A stretch of DNA of 64,000 nucleotides from Favolaschia claudopus. Lineage: Eukaryota > Basidiomycota > Agaricomycetes > Agaricales > Mycenaceae. The notes below the pieces were generated by a model, which worked only from the letters and a program-made list of their open reading frames with translations, was not told the origin of the DNA and did no database searches. Both the position numbers and the translations under genes were made by a program. The DNA lies in assembly GCA_037176885.1 (NCBI GenBank), contig JAWWNJ010000214.1, positions 1 through 64,000 of the forward strand, read 5' to 3'. This document shows, in pieces, positions 11,594-22,763 of the stretch. Numbering within the stretch: position 1 is the stretch's first letter; each line of letters starts with the position of its first letter.

Positions 11594-13340
11594 GACTTGT
11601 TGATTTACCTGCGAATAGTGTCCCTTCGGATAGCTCATCCACTACTGTTGTAATAGACAAACCTGAATATAATTCTCCTCCCCCCATTTCCGTGTCTGGC
11701 CAGACATCTATTTCGATATCAAATGAAAAATCGAACCTTCAGAAGCGTCTGAAGGAAATTAAACTTGAGGAGAAGCGTCAAAAAGACGCCAAAATAGCGG
11801 AAGATAAACGCACCGCTAAGTTGCTTCGAAAGAAACAAGCTAAACAGGTTAGAAACCGCTCGAAGGAAGCGGTTGAATCCAGCATTAGGAAGGAAATGCG
11901 CACCAAGAATCCGGGTAAACAGGATAAGAAGCGCACTGATTCCCCTCCTGCTAGACCCCTTGTGGGCGGCCACATTTATTGATAATGTTATTCGCGAGGC
12001 TGCCGCTCGGAATACTTCTCCACCTTCGTCTAGCTCGAGCTCTTCAAGCTCTATGTAGTAGCTCATCGAGTTCCAGCTCGGATTCCTCCGATGACGATTC
12101 GTCTGATTCGGGTGATGAGTCCAGCACTTCTCAGAGTTCATCCAGCTCCGACGAGAGTGATTCCGATTCTGGAAAGTCTGCGAAACGGCGTCGTAAGTCG
12201 CATACCCGCAAACATAAAAATAAACATAGCCATTCCCGCAACTCGCGGAAAGCTAGCAAATCACGGCGAGCGAAAGGCTACCGCCGGTCGAGATCAAAAT
12301 CTCGTCGGTCTACCAAAATGACCTTGAAACCGGTCCCACCTACCAAATATGACGGATCAGTCAATTCCTATGCATATTTCCGGTTTGTGCGTGAAAGCAC
12401 GAACTTCCAAAAGAGGACCAAATTTTCATTATCAGCTATTTCATGACGGGATCAGCTGGCGAATTTTACGAACGGAAGGTTGTAAAATATGAGAACAGTG
12501 GACCTTACCAAAATTCTTCACCGAACTTCTGAACTATTGTTTCCTAAGGACTTTAGGTTGAAACAACGTATCAAACTGAATGGACTTACCAGGGTTCAAA
12601 ATCAGTAACCGAAACATATTGCTGAGTACGAGCAACTACATACCATGATTGGGTTGCCGGATGACCAGGAAAAGGTTACCCGACTCTGGTTGAGTCTGCG
12701 CAAGGACATCAAAAGAGAAATGTCCCGTCAGAAACTTGATCCAGAAGTATCGTCGTGGGACGACGTAGTCGTTGAAGCTGAACAAGCTGAAAAATTGCTC
12801 GGTAGACCCGAGGACGATAAGCCGAAGGCAAGCGCGAGCAAACCTTCTACTTCCTCGTTGAAAACCCCCTCTCGTGGACGTGGAGGTCGCTTCTATAAGA
12901 AGCCGGTGATCCAGACTTCATCTGTGAAGTTGAACTCACCTAAACCGAACAACGAGAAGGCAAAGCCTTCTAATAACAACCAATACAAGGGGAAACGAAC
13001 TTACCCTGACCGGAAATTGTCAACGAAACGTCGAAACGAACTGATGGCTGCTGGCCTTTGCTTGAACTGCGAAGAAGCAGGCCATATGGCTCGCAACTGC
13101 CCCAAGTTGACAACAATGAATTCAAACCAAAAGGGTAAACCTCCAGGTTTCGGCGCACACGCAGCGCGAATGCGTACCGCAAACGAATCAGCACTTTCAG
13201 CAACTACTGAAGTATTAGAAACCTTACCTGTTGGGTCTGCCATTTTCCGTATGGAAGCTGAGGAGGGCGGGAACCAGGATTTAAAATTTTGGAAACCGTC
13301 AACTCTCACCCGGAAAAGTCGCGACCTATCGGAGATTTAG
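11594..13340 (+). pseudogene. gag, continuation with CCHC zinc knuckle
   Basis: Gag resumes after the insertion. First comes a Lys/Arg-rich coiled-coil-like stretch (LQKRLKEIKLEEKRQKDAKI, about 11735-11900), then a Ser/Asp tract and an Arg-rich stretch (12030-12330), then the capsid-like lead LKPVPPTKYDGSVNSYAYFR (about 12325-12385). The capsid core (12400-12640) is broken by stops. A frame from 12645 to 13340 holds the rest, including LGRPEDD, a basic linker and the zinc knuckle CLNCEEAGHMARNC at about 13063-13104 (C-x2-C-x4-H-x4-C). The knuckle packages element RNA. At least three frame breaks make the gene non-functional as it stands. Confidence 0.75.
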
Positions 13341-15040
13341 TGGCTCGATTCGTTCGCATTGTACTGCAGGAGGCTCAGCCTTACCCTGGAGACGAAGAGG
13401 TTCAAGAAGAATCTCGATTCCAAGTATACGAAACTTCGGAAACTGAATATGTCGTTATCGACAATGCAACCATGGAGGATGTGATCCTACCAATGGAATT
13501 TTTGTTTGATGAAGATTCAAGATTGGTCTCTGGTATGCTATTGAGCGCCAGATCGCCATAGGACTTGATCCTGATGATGTCGACTGGGGAAGACCGTTAT
13601 ACGGCGGAAACCGACGACATGTTTGCAACGATGGCAACATTTATCTTGCAGGACGTTGATCAAGAAATTGACACTCCTATAATCAAAGATAATAAGATTC
13701 GTGTCGAATCCTTCGATGAAGATTCGTACATTGTCACCAGCATATTCAGGAATGTTGAACCGCAAATTCTACGCAAGAATCCCTCAAAGCGAGAGTTTGA
13801 TCTCTCGGCCTGGTATATTGAGAAATTTGCGGATTTACCTTCCTATTCAGATTCGGAAGCATCTAGGTTCGTCTGGATATGAACTCAATGAATCGGAAGA
13901 CGAGTTTGATGACCTGCCTGAATTATTCGAGACAAGTGGTTCAGAGTACGAGTCAGATTCGGACTCGAATGATGAGGAGTTTGATCTACCTCGTTGCTTC
14001 AGAATTCCTGGATTTTGCGATGAATCTGAAGGAGAAATTGAACCAGATGAAGTTGAAGACTTACCTGGTCAAGAAAGGACCACTCCCACGACGTCTGAAT
14101 ACTCGGATATGCCAGACTTAATGTCGGTTAGCGACTCGGACTCTGAAATTGATGAGTTTGGTGATTTTGATGATGAAGACGAACCTGAGTTTAACTCGAT
14201 ATTGAGACTTTCAGGGAATCCCGGAGAGACGCTGGATGATCGTCTGAATTTCCTCTGTGAGGTCCTAGACTTACAGGATATTCCATCATCAAATTCGAAA
14301 AATAAACGACTTCGAACCGATCGCATTGGTGATCTTGTAGCGGAGGGCGCATGTGCCGTTCTTGAATTTCTACAGCCTTATCCGGGCGATGAACTTGTCG
14401 AAATAGACAGACCTTGTCGGGATAGACGTCGTTTCTATCTTGATCAAGTCGTAGACCGGCAATGATTGTTTGGGATGAATATTTCCATGAGATCACGATC
14501 GTACCGAAAGGTCGATTATTTGATGAAGAATTTGAGATCGCGGCGTGGTACGCCAGTGAGCGGTTGTATCAGCTTGAAAGGGAAGCTGAACCATCTCGTC
14601 CACTTCATCAAGTGCCCATTGATGATCTACTCTGCAACGGAGCAAATCAGTATTTGAATGAACGGGTTGAAAAATACCCTGAAGTTTCAACTTGCCATGT
14701 TCGCAAAAAGTATCCCGGATTATACATTGTCTCGGGAGCAAGCAAACGAGGTTGTCGCTGGCAGCTAGATCTACCAGAAGACTATCTGATGAACTGGCGG
14801 TTCAATTTCGTAAACTGGATCCGCCGCAAGCGGGATAAGATTGAACTTGAAGAGAGTGTCCGTTGGAACACATTTGAGACCGAAGATGGCTTTGGCTATC
14901 TGTATCTCCTCTTCGAGACATCGTATTCGGAACAAGAGATTCGATTGTTTGAAGTAATTCAATCATTGAAATCGAACGGGATACAGTTGAATTTGAACTT
15001 GGTAGAACAAGTGCGCTACCTAAGTTATCTTACTTGTTGA
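13289..15040 (+). pseudogene. Acidic spacer between gag and protease, with a duplicated module
   Basis: About 1.7 kb of Glu/Asp-rich coding sequence in shifting frames (13289-13561, 13565-13882, 13701-14465, 14462-15040). Two related modules are visible: IGDLVARFVRIVLQEAQPYP near 13330 and IGDLVAEGACAVLEFLQPYP near 14325, both followed by GDE. Each is followed by a segment ending in a similar REFDLSAWYIEKF (13790) or EEFEIAAWYASER (14530). No catalytic motif is recognised. It lies between gag and protease in the element's sense orientation, so it is part of the polyprotein or an accessory reading frame. Function unknown. Confidence 0.5.
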
Positions 15041-15149
15041 ACATGCTCGCAGATGTGCAAATTAATGATGTGTTGGAACCGTCTATTCTATACTGTGGAG
15101 GAATTCAGTTCCGTCAGATCAAGTCAATGGAATTTCACGCACCGCGTGC

Positions 15150-15791
15150 ATGCCTCGAGTCCCGGACAGGATCGTCGCAAAACCCTTGATTATTGTTGTT
15201 CATATCAACGGACACCCAGCGCGTGCACTCGTAGACTCGGGATCGCTTGGGGATTTGATTTCTACTTCTTTGGCAGATCAGCTTCAACTGAAACGACGAG
15301 AATTGGACGAACCAATTGTCCTTCAATTAGCCGTTCAAGGCTCGAGGTCGAAAATCAATCACTCGGTTGAAGTTAACTTCAAGTATCAAGACATAAATTG
15401 TCCACGTACTTTCTACCTCGCAAATGTGAGTGGCTATGACTTGATTCTCGGAACGGCGTGGCTGTTTCAACATCAAGTTAATATCGGGCTCAACCCCGCT
15501 CGAGTCTGCATTGGAAGCGCAAAATGCTTACCTATTTCCGGTGTCGCAACTGCGAAGATTTACTCGCATTCAGCTGAATTAGCTGATAATTTGGTCCACT
15601 CGGCTCGAGACGAGCTGATGGAATATGCAAAGCCGATCTGTAAGAAGGCGGCCGAAACACCTCTGCCGCCTTTGCGTGCAATTAACCACACTATTCCTCT
15701 GATCGACGAAAAGAAGATCTTACCTTGGAGACCATCTCGGTGTCCTGAGGCTCTTCGTCCTCAATGGATGAAAAGCGTCGAAATTACTTGA
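15150..15791 (+). pseudogene. Retroviral-type aspartic protease
   Basis: Starts with RVPDRIVAKPLIIVVHINGH and carries the active-site triplet in ARALVDSGSLGDLISTSLAD (D-S-G, about residue 30), then a flap-like segment and YDLILGTAWLFQHQVNIGLN, the C-terminal hydrophobic-Gly motif of the fold. It would cleave the polyprotein inside the particle. The frame leads into the RT linker (PLPPLRAINHTIPLIDEKKI and RCPEALRPQWM), and breaks at about 15790. The Met at 15150 is probably not a real start, because protease is normally released from a polyprotein. Confidence 0.75.
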
Positions 15792-16671
15792 AAACTGGGC
15801 GCTGGAAAGTAACCAGCTCAGGAAATACTGTTCCTATGCTATTAATTCCGAAAGCGAAGACAAACCCGCCGAAATTACGCACGGTGGTTGACTTGCGAGC
15901 ACGCAACAAGAATACTCACAAGTTATCTTCCCGCTTCCCGACATGGAAGGTATCTTGCGTCGTGTTGCACGGTGTAAATATCGTTCGCTGATTGATGGTC
16001 AGGACGCATATGAACAGACTCGGATAATTCCCGAACATGTAGACCGTACAACCGTTACTACTCTGATGGAAATATGGTCAGTTTGGTGATCCAAATAGGC
16101 GATTGCAACGCACCAGCTACGTATCAATCATTAATGAATTACCTGTTCTCGGATTTCATCGGAAGGTTTCATGGATGTGTATCTTGATGATATTATCATC
16201 TATTCTGAGACCTTAGACGAGCACATTAAGCATGTCAAGGCAATCATCGACGTGTTAAAGCGTGAAACACTCTACCTGAGTGAGCATAAACTTCAATTCT
16301 TGAAGCCAGACATGAAAGTTCTCGGTCGGATAGTCGATGATGATGGGATTCGGATGGACCCTGATAAGGTCGACAGTGTAATCAACTGGAAAACTCCAAC
16401 GAACCGGGACTTACTGCGTGGATTTCTCGGTTCGATTGGATACCTTGCTGACGATCTGGCTCGAATCCGAGGGCCTATGGGTATTCTTCACGGATTGACT
16501 GGGGATACAGTCCCTTTCCGTTGGGGTTATACTCATCAGCGAGCTTTCGAAGATTGCAAACGGATTGCTCACCAATCACGGGAGCATCGCCGTGTTCCCC
16601 TGAAGTATGGACCAGGTGCTGATCCTGCCTTCTTGTCACTGACGGATCGAGCTCGGCAATTGCTGGCGTAG
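15764..16671 (+). pseudogene. Reverse transcriptase (Ty3 type)
   Basis: The N-terminal fingers are visible (GRWKVTSSGNTVPMLLIPKA, LRTVVDLRARNKNT), followed by a damaged palm region (15990-16165; SLIDGQDAYEQTRIIPEH carries the motif-A Asp) and then an intact frame from 16171 with the catalytic YLDDIIIYS box, KVLGRIVDDDGIRMDPDKV and the connection domain up to a premature stop at 16671. The fragment between motif A and the YLDD box holds several stops, so no active enzyme can be made from this copy. It copies element RNA into DNA. Confidence 0.85.
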
Positions 16672-17000
16672 TCAGCCAGGGCGCTGATTGGAAGTCAGCC
16701 AAGGTTGCCGCATTCTTTAGTGCAAAACTTAACTCGGCACAGCAGAATTATCCTGTGCATGAGATTGAAATGTTAGCAGGTGTTGAAGCAATGATCAGGC
16801 ACCGTGACAATGGATAACATACCACAAAGGTCTGATTCACTTCATGAATCAGAAGAATTTGTCTGGACGACAAGCTCGTTGGATGGAAAAGATTTCCGAA
16901 TTTGATTTTGAGGTGGTATACATCCCGGGAACAGAGAATGTTCTCGCAGATGCTTTATCTCGGATCTACTCGAATGAGGCACCGGGTACCGTGCGCGCAA
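16672..17000 (+). pseudogene. RNase H domain remnant
   Basis: After the RT connection, the frame SQGADWKSAKVAAFFSAKLN, then QNYPVHEIEMLAGVEAMIRH, is typical of Ty3 RNase H (the Glu in HEIEMLA is catalytic in the family). A break follows, and the frame from 16844 continues LSGRQARWMEKISEFDFEVV and PGTENVLADALSR, the standard end of the domain (the last Asp is catalytic). The domain is split over three frames and is not functional. Confidence 0.75.
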
Positions 17001-19000
17001 GAAGCGAGTACACGTACCATGATGTGGTCAATAACGACGCTCTCAATATCAATTCTATCTCCATGCCGGTGTTTGCTGGTTCTGAAGCGAAAGCAATAGC
17101 GAGCGACCGAGTCTTGAGGTCTGCTACACGTGCTGCTGAGCAACAGCTTAAGCAGAAGGCTGCTGAGGCAAAGCATACCCAAGAGGGCCGAGTTTTGAGG
17201 TCAATGACTCGTAACGTTGACAAGCAAGATTTTGCATCTCCAGGAGAAGCAAAGGAGAGCGGGAGTACCAATAAATTGAAATTGAAAAAGCCTGACGCGA
17301 AGTCAAGGCGCTCTGACGCGAAGTCAAGAGCGAAGGCAAAGCCGTTTGACAGCGGTGATCAAACTTTGATCCCGGAAGCAAATCCGCCATCAACGGAATC
17401 TATTTCTCCGTCTACCACGACCGATGAGCCTCCACCTCTTGAACCGTCGAGTCCACGACCGCCTACACTGTCTGAACTTGAGCAACAGTTAAAGGACATG
17501 GATCCTTCTCTCTTTCCTGTGATCTCTGGAGGGACTGATGGCTTGGACTTGGTGAAGTTCTTACAACATAAATACGACCAAGATTCGTTCTTTAAGGACA
17601 TTCTGGCGACTCCAAAAGCCTTCAAGAACTTTGAGGTCTCTGACGGGCTCATATTTCTTTGTGAACACGATCGCAAAGTCCTCTGTATCCCTCATCTCAA
17701 ATACAAGGGTCGAAACATCCGGGAAATCATTATTTCGGAAGCTCATTCTGTTCTGGCACACCTTGGGCCTCGTAAAACCACTGACTACCTTCGGGAGTAT
17801 GTGTGGTGGAAGGATTTAGTGCCTGATACGCAAATTTATTGCGACCTCGTGCAAAACTTGCAAACACAGTAAGCCGAACAATCAGAAACCCTACGGATTT
17901 CTTCATTCACTTAATCCTCCCACTCAGCCTTGGGAATCGATTGGGGTAGACTTTGTGGGACCTCTCCCCGAGTCTAGGAACCGCGATAGCGTGTTCAATT
18001 CGATTACAGTTGTAATTTGTCTATTAACAGGAATGGGTTCACATTGTTCCAAGCCGTATCAACTACACTGCTAAGCAGATGGCCGAGCTTATGTTTGAAC
18101 ATGTGTACAAGTTACACGGGCTACCTAAATCCATCGTGAGTGACCGCGATGTTCTGTTTACCAGTAACTTCTGGCGTCGACTTCATGAATTGATTGGAAC
18201 CAAGCTGAGAATGTCAAGCGCGTATCATCCCGAGACGGATGGCAGCACGGAACGGGCGAACCGTACCGTTACCCAGATGCTTAGACAGTGCATTGGCGAG
18301 AAACAGAAGGATTGGGTTGCAAAATTACCTGCTGTGGAATTTGCACTCAATTCCGCTCGTTCCGAGACAACGGGCTATACTCCATTCTTTCTGAACAACG
18401 GGCGGATGCCTCGGTCTTTAATCTGGGACTCCGATCGCACTCGAGAATACCCTGGGATCGCTAATTTCGCATTACAACGTCGGCTCGCCATTATGGCAGC
18501 TCCTGACGCAGTACTTGCTGCTCGCGTCAAACAAACTCGCAACGCAAATAGGCGAAGGCAAGCTGCACCGTTTGTGCAAGGAGACTTGGTTTATCTCTCA
18601 ACCAAGAACCTCAAATTTGAGAAGGGATTAGCTCGTAAGCTAATTCCTAAATTCATTGGTCCTTACCGCATTATCCGAGACTTCGGAAATAATTCATTTC
18701 AGATTGAACTGCCTCCGAATTTGAAACAACGCGGTGTACACAATGTTTTTCACTCTTCATTACTTCGGATCCATGTGCCGAATGATGACCGCCGCTTCCC
18801 AGGGAGGCTGGAAACTCAGCTGGATGTTTCCACCAATGCAACAACCCATGAATGGGCGATTGATAAAATTGTGGGGCACTCAGGACGGCGTGCCAATGCT
18901 GTTTTTGAAGTTCAGTGGCAGTCCGGGGATCGTTCTTGGATGCCATACTCTCAGGCGAGTCATCTTACCGCCTTACAGGATTATTTTGAGTCTCTCGGAA
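17001..19000 (+). pseudogene. Integrase with chromodomain
   Basis: A charged linker with two copies of a DRVLRSATR/GRVLRSMTR motif (17105-17215) precedes the HHCC zinc domain (EAHSVLAHLG, then C...C split by a frameshift at 17850-17880). The core then shows the D,D,E residues: IGVDFVGPLPE (near 17940), IVSDRDVLFTSNFW (18135) and HPETDGSTERANR (18225-18265). From 18500 the C-terminal domain (VQGDLVYLSTKNLKFEKGLA, KFIGPYRI) and a chromodomain-like end (VFEVQWQSGDRSWMPYSQAS) follow, about 18850-18990. The chromodomain normally tethers integration to heterochromatin. A frameshift separates the zinc domain from the core. Confidence 0.85.
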
Positions 19001-19221
19001 TATCTGAGATTTCTGAACTTCCGCTCGGGTCTGGGAAATTACCCGAGGAAGACATTGACATATTCTCTGCGGATATCGTCTTGATTCATGCGGAACAGAG
19101 GTATGTCTCAAATCAGAGTGGATATATAAGCTCTCTGAATTTGTTTGTGGAACTCAACCCCGAGTTCTCCTCTACCTCTTACTCATCCTCCACTTCCTCA
19201 ACCGTTATCCCATCCCTCGCC

Positions 19222-20016
19222 ATGCCCAACCACAAACACTCCAACAAATCTTCCTCTTCTTCCACCCAGTCTTCCGGCTTCCGTGTCAACGGAGTGCTTG
19301 GGAAGGACATCGTCGCCCTCGCTAAATTCCTCGACTTCAACAATTCACATTTCACATTGGCTCCAGCATATTGACGATCACACCTTCCACCTTCGCGACC
19401 CTGATAACGAAACCACCCACGTTGTTCCCGCGATGCTGGTCCGCGTATACATCATGTTCAATTACCTCCTTAACGACCCCGCCAATCGCTACAAGGACAT
19501 GCCGTGGGGCTATGTCGACTTCGCGCGCATTCTCAATGCTCATTGTCTTTCCGGAGAGAAGTGGGCTTACTACGACATCGAGTCGGGCCGCACTCTCTGG
19601 TATCCCGACCATCACCTCCCCTCCATCGTCATCTATTCCGTTCGCGAGAGTGACCTTGCCGAGGCGCCGCCTGCCGGGCAGGTCCTTGTTTCCCAGGCGC
19701 GTTGGGACCGCTTGACGGAGATGGACTTGCGCCGGCAGGACAACCGCGAGCGTGCGAAGGCCGAGGGACGTGTTAAGAGACAACAGCGGGATGCTCCGGA
19801 GTACGAGCGGGTTACGGCCATGGCTCAGCGCTTGGCGTTGAAGAGCCGTATGGTGGAGGAGGAGAAGGAGAGAGAGGAATTGGATGCTCGATCGAGGCTG
19901 AGTTGGCTTCTGAAAAGGCCGCTGCTGAGAAAGCTGCCGCCGAGAAGCGCGCTGGACCGTCCGCGGGAGGTTCTGATGAGATGCAGACTTAGATTGAGTT
20001 TGCCGACGCGTCAACC
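19222..20016 (+). pseudogene. Extra ORF between pol and the 3' LTR, unknown function
   Basis: Begins MPNHKHSNKSSSSSTQSSGF at 19222, continues VLGKDIVALAKFLDFNNSHF, shifts frame near 19350-19372 and goes on as DDHTFHLRDPDNETTHVVPA, VRVYIMFNYLLNDPANRYKD, an acidic and aromatic core (WAYYDIESGRTLWYPDHHLP), then a long Arg/Glu/Lys coiled-coil-like helix and an Ala/Glu-rich tail. It sits where envelope genes sit in env-bearing retroelements, but shows neither signal peptide nor membrane segment, so it is not env. The frame is in the same sense as pol and its N-terminus overlaps the end of the pol frame. I do not recognise the family. It might be a captured host gene. Confidence 0.55.
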
Positions 20017-20027
20017 TGGAGGGCGTA

Positions 20028-20283
20028 TGTAACACCATCATTTCTTTTTTATCTCGTGACCGTGTTGTACTTAGACCCATCTCCACTTCCCGCTCCGTTT
20101 CCATTATCCTGCGCTCATAGATGATCTCATTCCGCCTTTGTTTTACTTACTTACTTGTTATAAGTACTCCGATGTATTAGCTACAAGGCTTTGGTGAATC
20201 TAGAACTTAAACCAGTCACTCTGTTCGCCACAAACCAGCTCTCGTGTGCCGAAACTCTTGCCTTACGGTAAACTTTCGTCACA
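20028..20283 (+). repeat. 3' LTR (256 bp)
   Basis: Identical by eye to 8559-8815 except for one missing C. It is preceded by a purine-rich GGAGGGCG, a possible polypurine tract, and followed by the target duplication GAGGG (20284-20288). Confidence 0.92.
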
Positions 20284-20454
20284 GAGGGTTTTCTTACCTC
20301 CTTTGTATCATTTGTGAATGATATTTTTTGTTTGTGTTATTTGACCATTGGATTTGGGTTGCGGGCGCCGGCCCGGACGGCTGGGGTTTTCCACCCCCGG
20401 GGGCCCACTGCGTGGTGCAATGCTATATGTGCTCTGAGTTCTCAGAAACACAAG

Positions 20455-20530
20455 AAAAAAAGATGGCGCGGGGTGAGACTCGAACTCACGACGTCGAGCA
20501 AGTGCAACCACTAGAACACACGACCTTGAG
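20455..20530 (-). repeat. tRNA-like sequence (tRNA-derived SINE or pseudogene)
   Basis: On the minus strand there is a box-A-like TCTAGTGGTTG and a canonical T arm: stem GTGAG/CTCAC around TTCGAGT. A run of seven Ts follows (AAAAAAA on plus, about 20456-20462), a Pol III-type stop. The acceptor stem does not pair, so a functional tRNA is unlikely. Confidence 0.45.
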
Positions 20531-21780
20531 GGTAATGTCTCATTTTGGAATAGGTTGAGCTCAGCGTGACGTGACAAGTGATCGTCACAAGTTCGCGGCG
20601 TGACTTCAAATTTCGCCACTATAACGGCTGGCGACAAGGGGTCACGGTCCGTGGAATCCCGGACATGGACGCCCTCCGTTACGTGAAAGGGTGGTTCGGG
20701 GTCCTGAGCTGTACTTTTCTCAATGCAGCTTGAACTGAACCTCATATTTTGCCTCAATATAGTCTTCATCTCAGCTTATATGCCCGTATTAGCCTACAGA
20801 CATAATATAACCCCGCCCCCATGTTTTCCTTCAGTTAAAGCCGCTGCAAAATCAATGAAAACTGCGGTTTTCGCAGACGAAGTGGTTCAATATAATCATA
20901 GAGCCCGGCATAGATTCAGAGCATGTAGATCGGGCTCTGGTAGTTCTGTACAGCATAATATGCTCTATCATGCAGATACACCGTAGCTGAGTGTTAGCGG
21001 TAATTATTTACCACTCTTTATTTTACAGCATACCGTACTCTCGTAACCATTACGTAGTCTTTATGCGTTTGTAACCGGAACCACGACGTTCTCTACACAA
21101 ACGCAGTTTCTTTTTGACTACTCGTCTTTCCATCTCGATACGGGCGACTCTCGACAGCGAATTACGCTGACACTGAGTGCATTCTGCGCGATGTTGGCGA
21201 AAATTGCCGAGACTTAGACTGGCTGCCGGATTGGGATGACAGCTGCCCTTATGAGGCAGGTTCCCACGGGTGGTGGTGGGTCTGGTTTCTGGGGTCTTGG
21301 GGGGGAGTGGTGTCATCACTTAGGTTTTTCCCTACCCCTTGGGCGACAAGCTGGCGACGAGCCTAGTCCAGATTGGGAATTTTGCCCAATACAAGTCTTA
21401 GATGGAGTTCAATGAAGGGTTCCCATTGGGCACACTTGTCAAAATGTCCCTGGGTCTTTTGCTATATGACCCAGAAAAAATTCAGACCCCTGTTTTTTCT
21501 GAGTGTTTGTGGTTTTCTGGCTCATGTGCTAAGCCCGTTGTTAGCTCTTGCCCGTTTGGGCAAGAGCCGACATAAACCTTTCACACGCTGTCACCTGCGG
21601 ATGGATTTGTCAACAAGTCCATCCTCTACTCATCTTCGTACACCAGATGTAAGAACTTAAGGGAAAAATTGTCATGCATTCAACACTACTCGGTGTCGCA
21701 AAGTAATTTGGTCATTGCTTCACGACCACGTGATATTTTCACAAGATTTGGCGACACACATGCACCCCTGGATATCCTCT
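20531..21780. other. No recognised gene
   Basis: Frames are open only over short distances. A plus-strand stem, GCTCTTGCCC-GTTT-GGGCAAGAGC, lies at 21544-21567 and is isolated. No TIR pair or retroelement motif could be anchored. Confidence 0.35.
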
Positions 21781-21781
21781 A

Positions 21782-22243
21782 TGGTGCGCTCGGCCTAAAC
21801 ACCACCAAACAAGAACGAAATTTATTCCACCTGATCAAAACCTTCCCACGACTGATCCTCTGGCCAAAACACTCCGATTAGATAGTAGTACAATCCCTCA
21901 AGAGGGATTCTTCATCCGCTCAAAACTCACAATAAATACTTTCTCCGCGGGCCCGATTTGAGACATCAGTGATGCAATCAATCAATCAGTCATGTGAGCT
22001 TACGGAACATGCCTAATTCAGGTCACCGCTGATCTACTCCCTCATTTTATATGCTCTCAGAGACCTCTGAGACCTCGCTGCTACACCAATTGAGGTTTCC
22101 TGTTATGTTTTAACTCTGCCTGGCCCCAATTGTGCAGCAAAAAATACATTTTGAATTTAAATTTTTTCCTTCGGTCGATTTGAGACATCAATGATCCCAT
22201 CAATGATGGGACCTATTTGGTGGTGTTTAGGCCGAGCGCACCA
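21782..22243. mobile_element. TA-flanked MITE (TIR TGGTGCGCTCGGCC)
   Basis: A perfect 28-bp inverted repeat starts TGGTGCGCTCGGCCTAAACA (left 21782-21809, right 22216-22243), with TA on each side (21780-21781, 22244-22245). A TA duplication points to Tc1/mariner-like mobilisation. Internally GATTTGAGACATCA occurs twice (about 21956 and 22178). There is no coding capacity. Confidence 0.85.
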
Positions 22244-22266
22244 TATAACATATGTACTCGGCATTA

Positions 22267-22761
22267 CCAAAAGTAACCGAATTTAGAAATGCCTTCCTTG
22301 CGACCATAGCAGTTGGTTCAACTGGTGGGAGAGAGGGGGGATGGTCATATGCTATTGCACATAACACGCGCCGAAGTTATTGGGCTCTTCCTGTGCTGAT
22401 TTTCTATGTTTGTTTATTTATGTATCAAATCAACACTTTCTTGCTCTGTTTTAGTACCCTCATTGAAGGATGAGGATAGCCCAGAAAACTCTGAGTTCTC
22501 AGGTACAGAGTTATGAGATAGTAAACCTATTTTTGAGGTACTCACCCACCTGAAATCCTGGTGACTGTGTTCCAAAAAAGGAAAACACGGCCAAATTAAT
22601 GGTATTTCGAAGATTAATTTATTCACCCACTGTGTGACAGCTTAGCCCAAGTTTATATCATGGAAGTTGTAGCAAACAACCTGTAAATGAACCCTTCATC
22701 GCTCAAAGTTCTTTGACCATCGTAATTTCGTGGGAAAAACCCCGAATTCGGTTACTTTTGG
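22267..22761. mobile_element. TA-flanked MITE (TIR CCAAAAGTAACCGAATT)
   Basis: A 17-bp inverted repeat CCAAAAGTAACCGAATT (22267 and, inverted, ending at 22761) with TA on both sides. It begins only 21 bp after the TA of the preceding MITE. No transposase is seen. Confidence 0.7.
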
Positions 22762-22763
22762 TA

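Larger units (their letters stand above)
8559..20283 (+). mobile_element. Ty3-type LTR retrotransposon with chromodomain, nested insertion in gag
   Basis: Bounded by two LTRs that begin TGTAACACC and end TTTCGTCACA, and by the direct repeat GAGGG at 8554-8558 and 20284-20288 (5-bp target duplication). The order of domains is gag with a CCHC knuckle, acidic spacer, aspartic protease, RT, RNase H, integrase and chromodomain, the Ty3/Metaviridae chromovirus order, followed by an extra ORF before the 3' LTR. Total length is 11.7 kb, or 10.1 kb without the 1.64 kb element inside gag. By eye the two LTRs differ by one indel (CTCCCGATG against CTCCGATG), suggesting recent insertion, yet gag and pol contain many frame breaks. 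Confidence 0.9.

Noticed and set aside
19352..20104. 250-residue minus-strand frame
   Set aside because: It is the antisense shadow of the extra ORF of the LTR element and runs into the 3' LTR.
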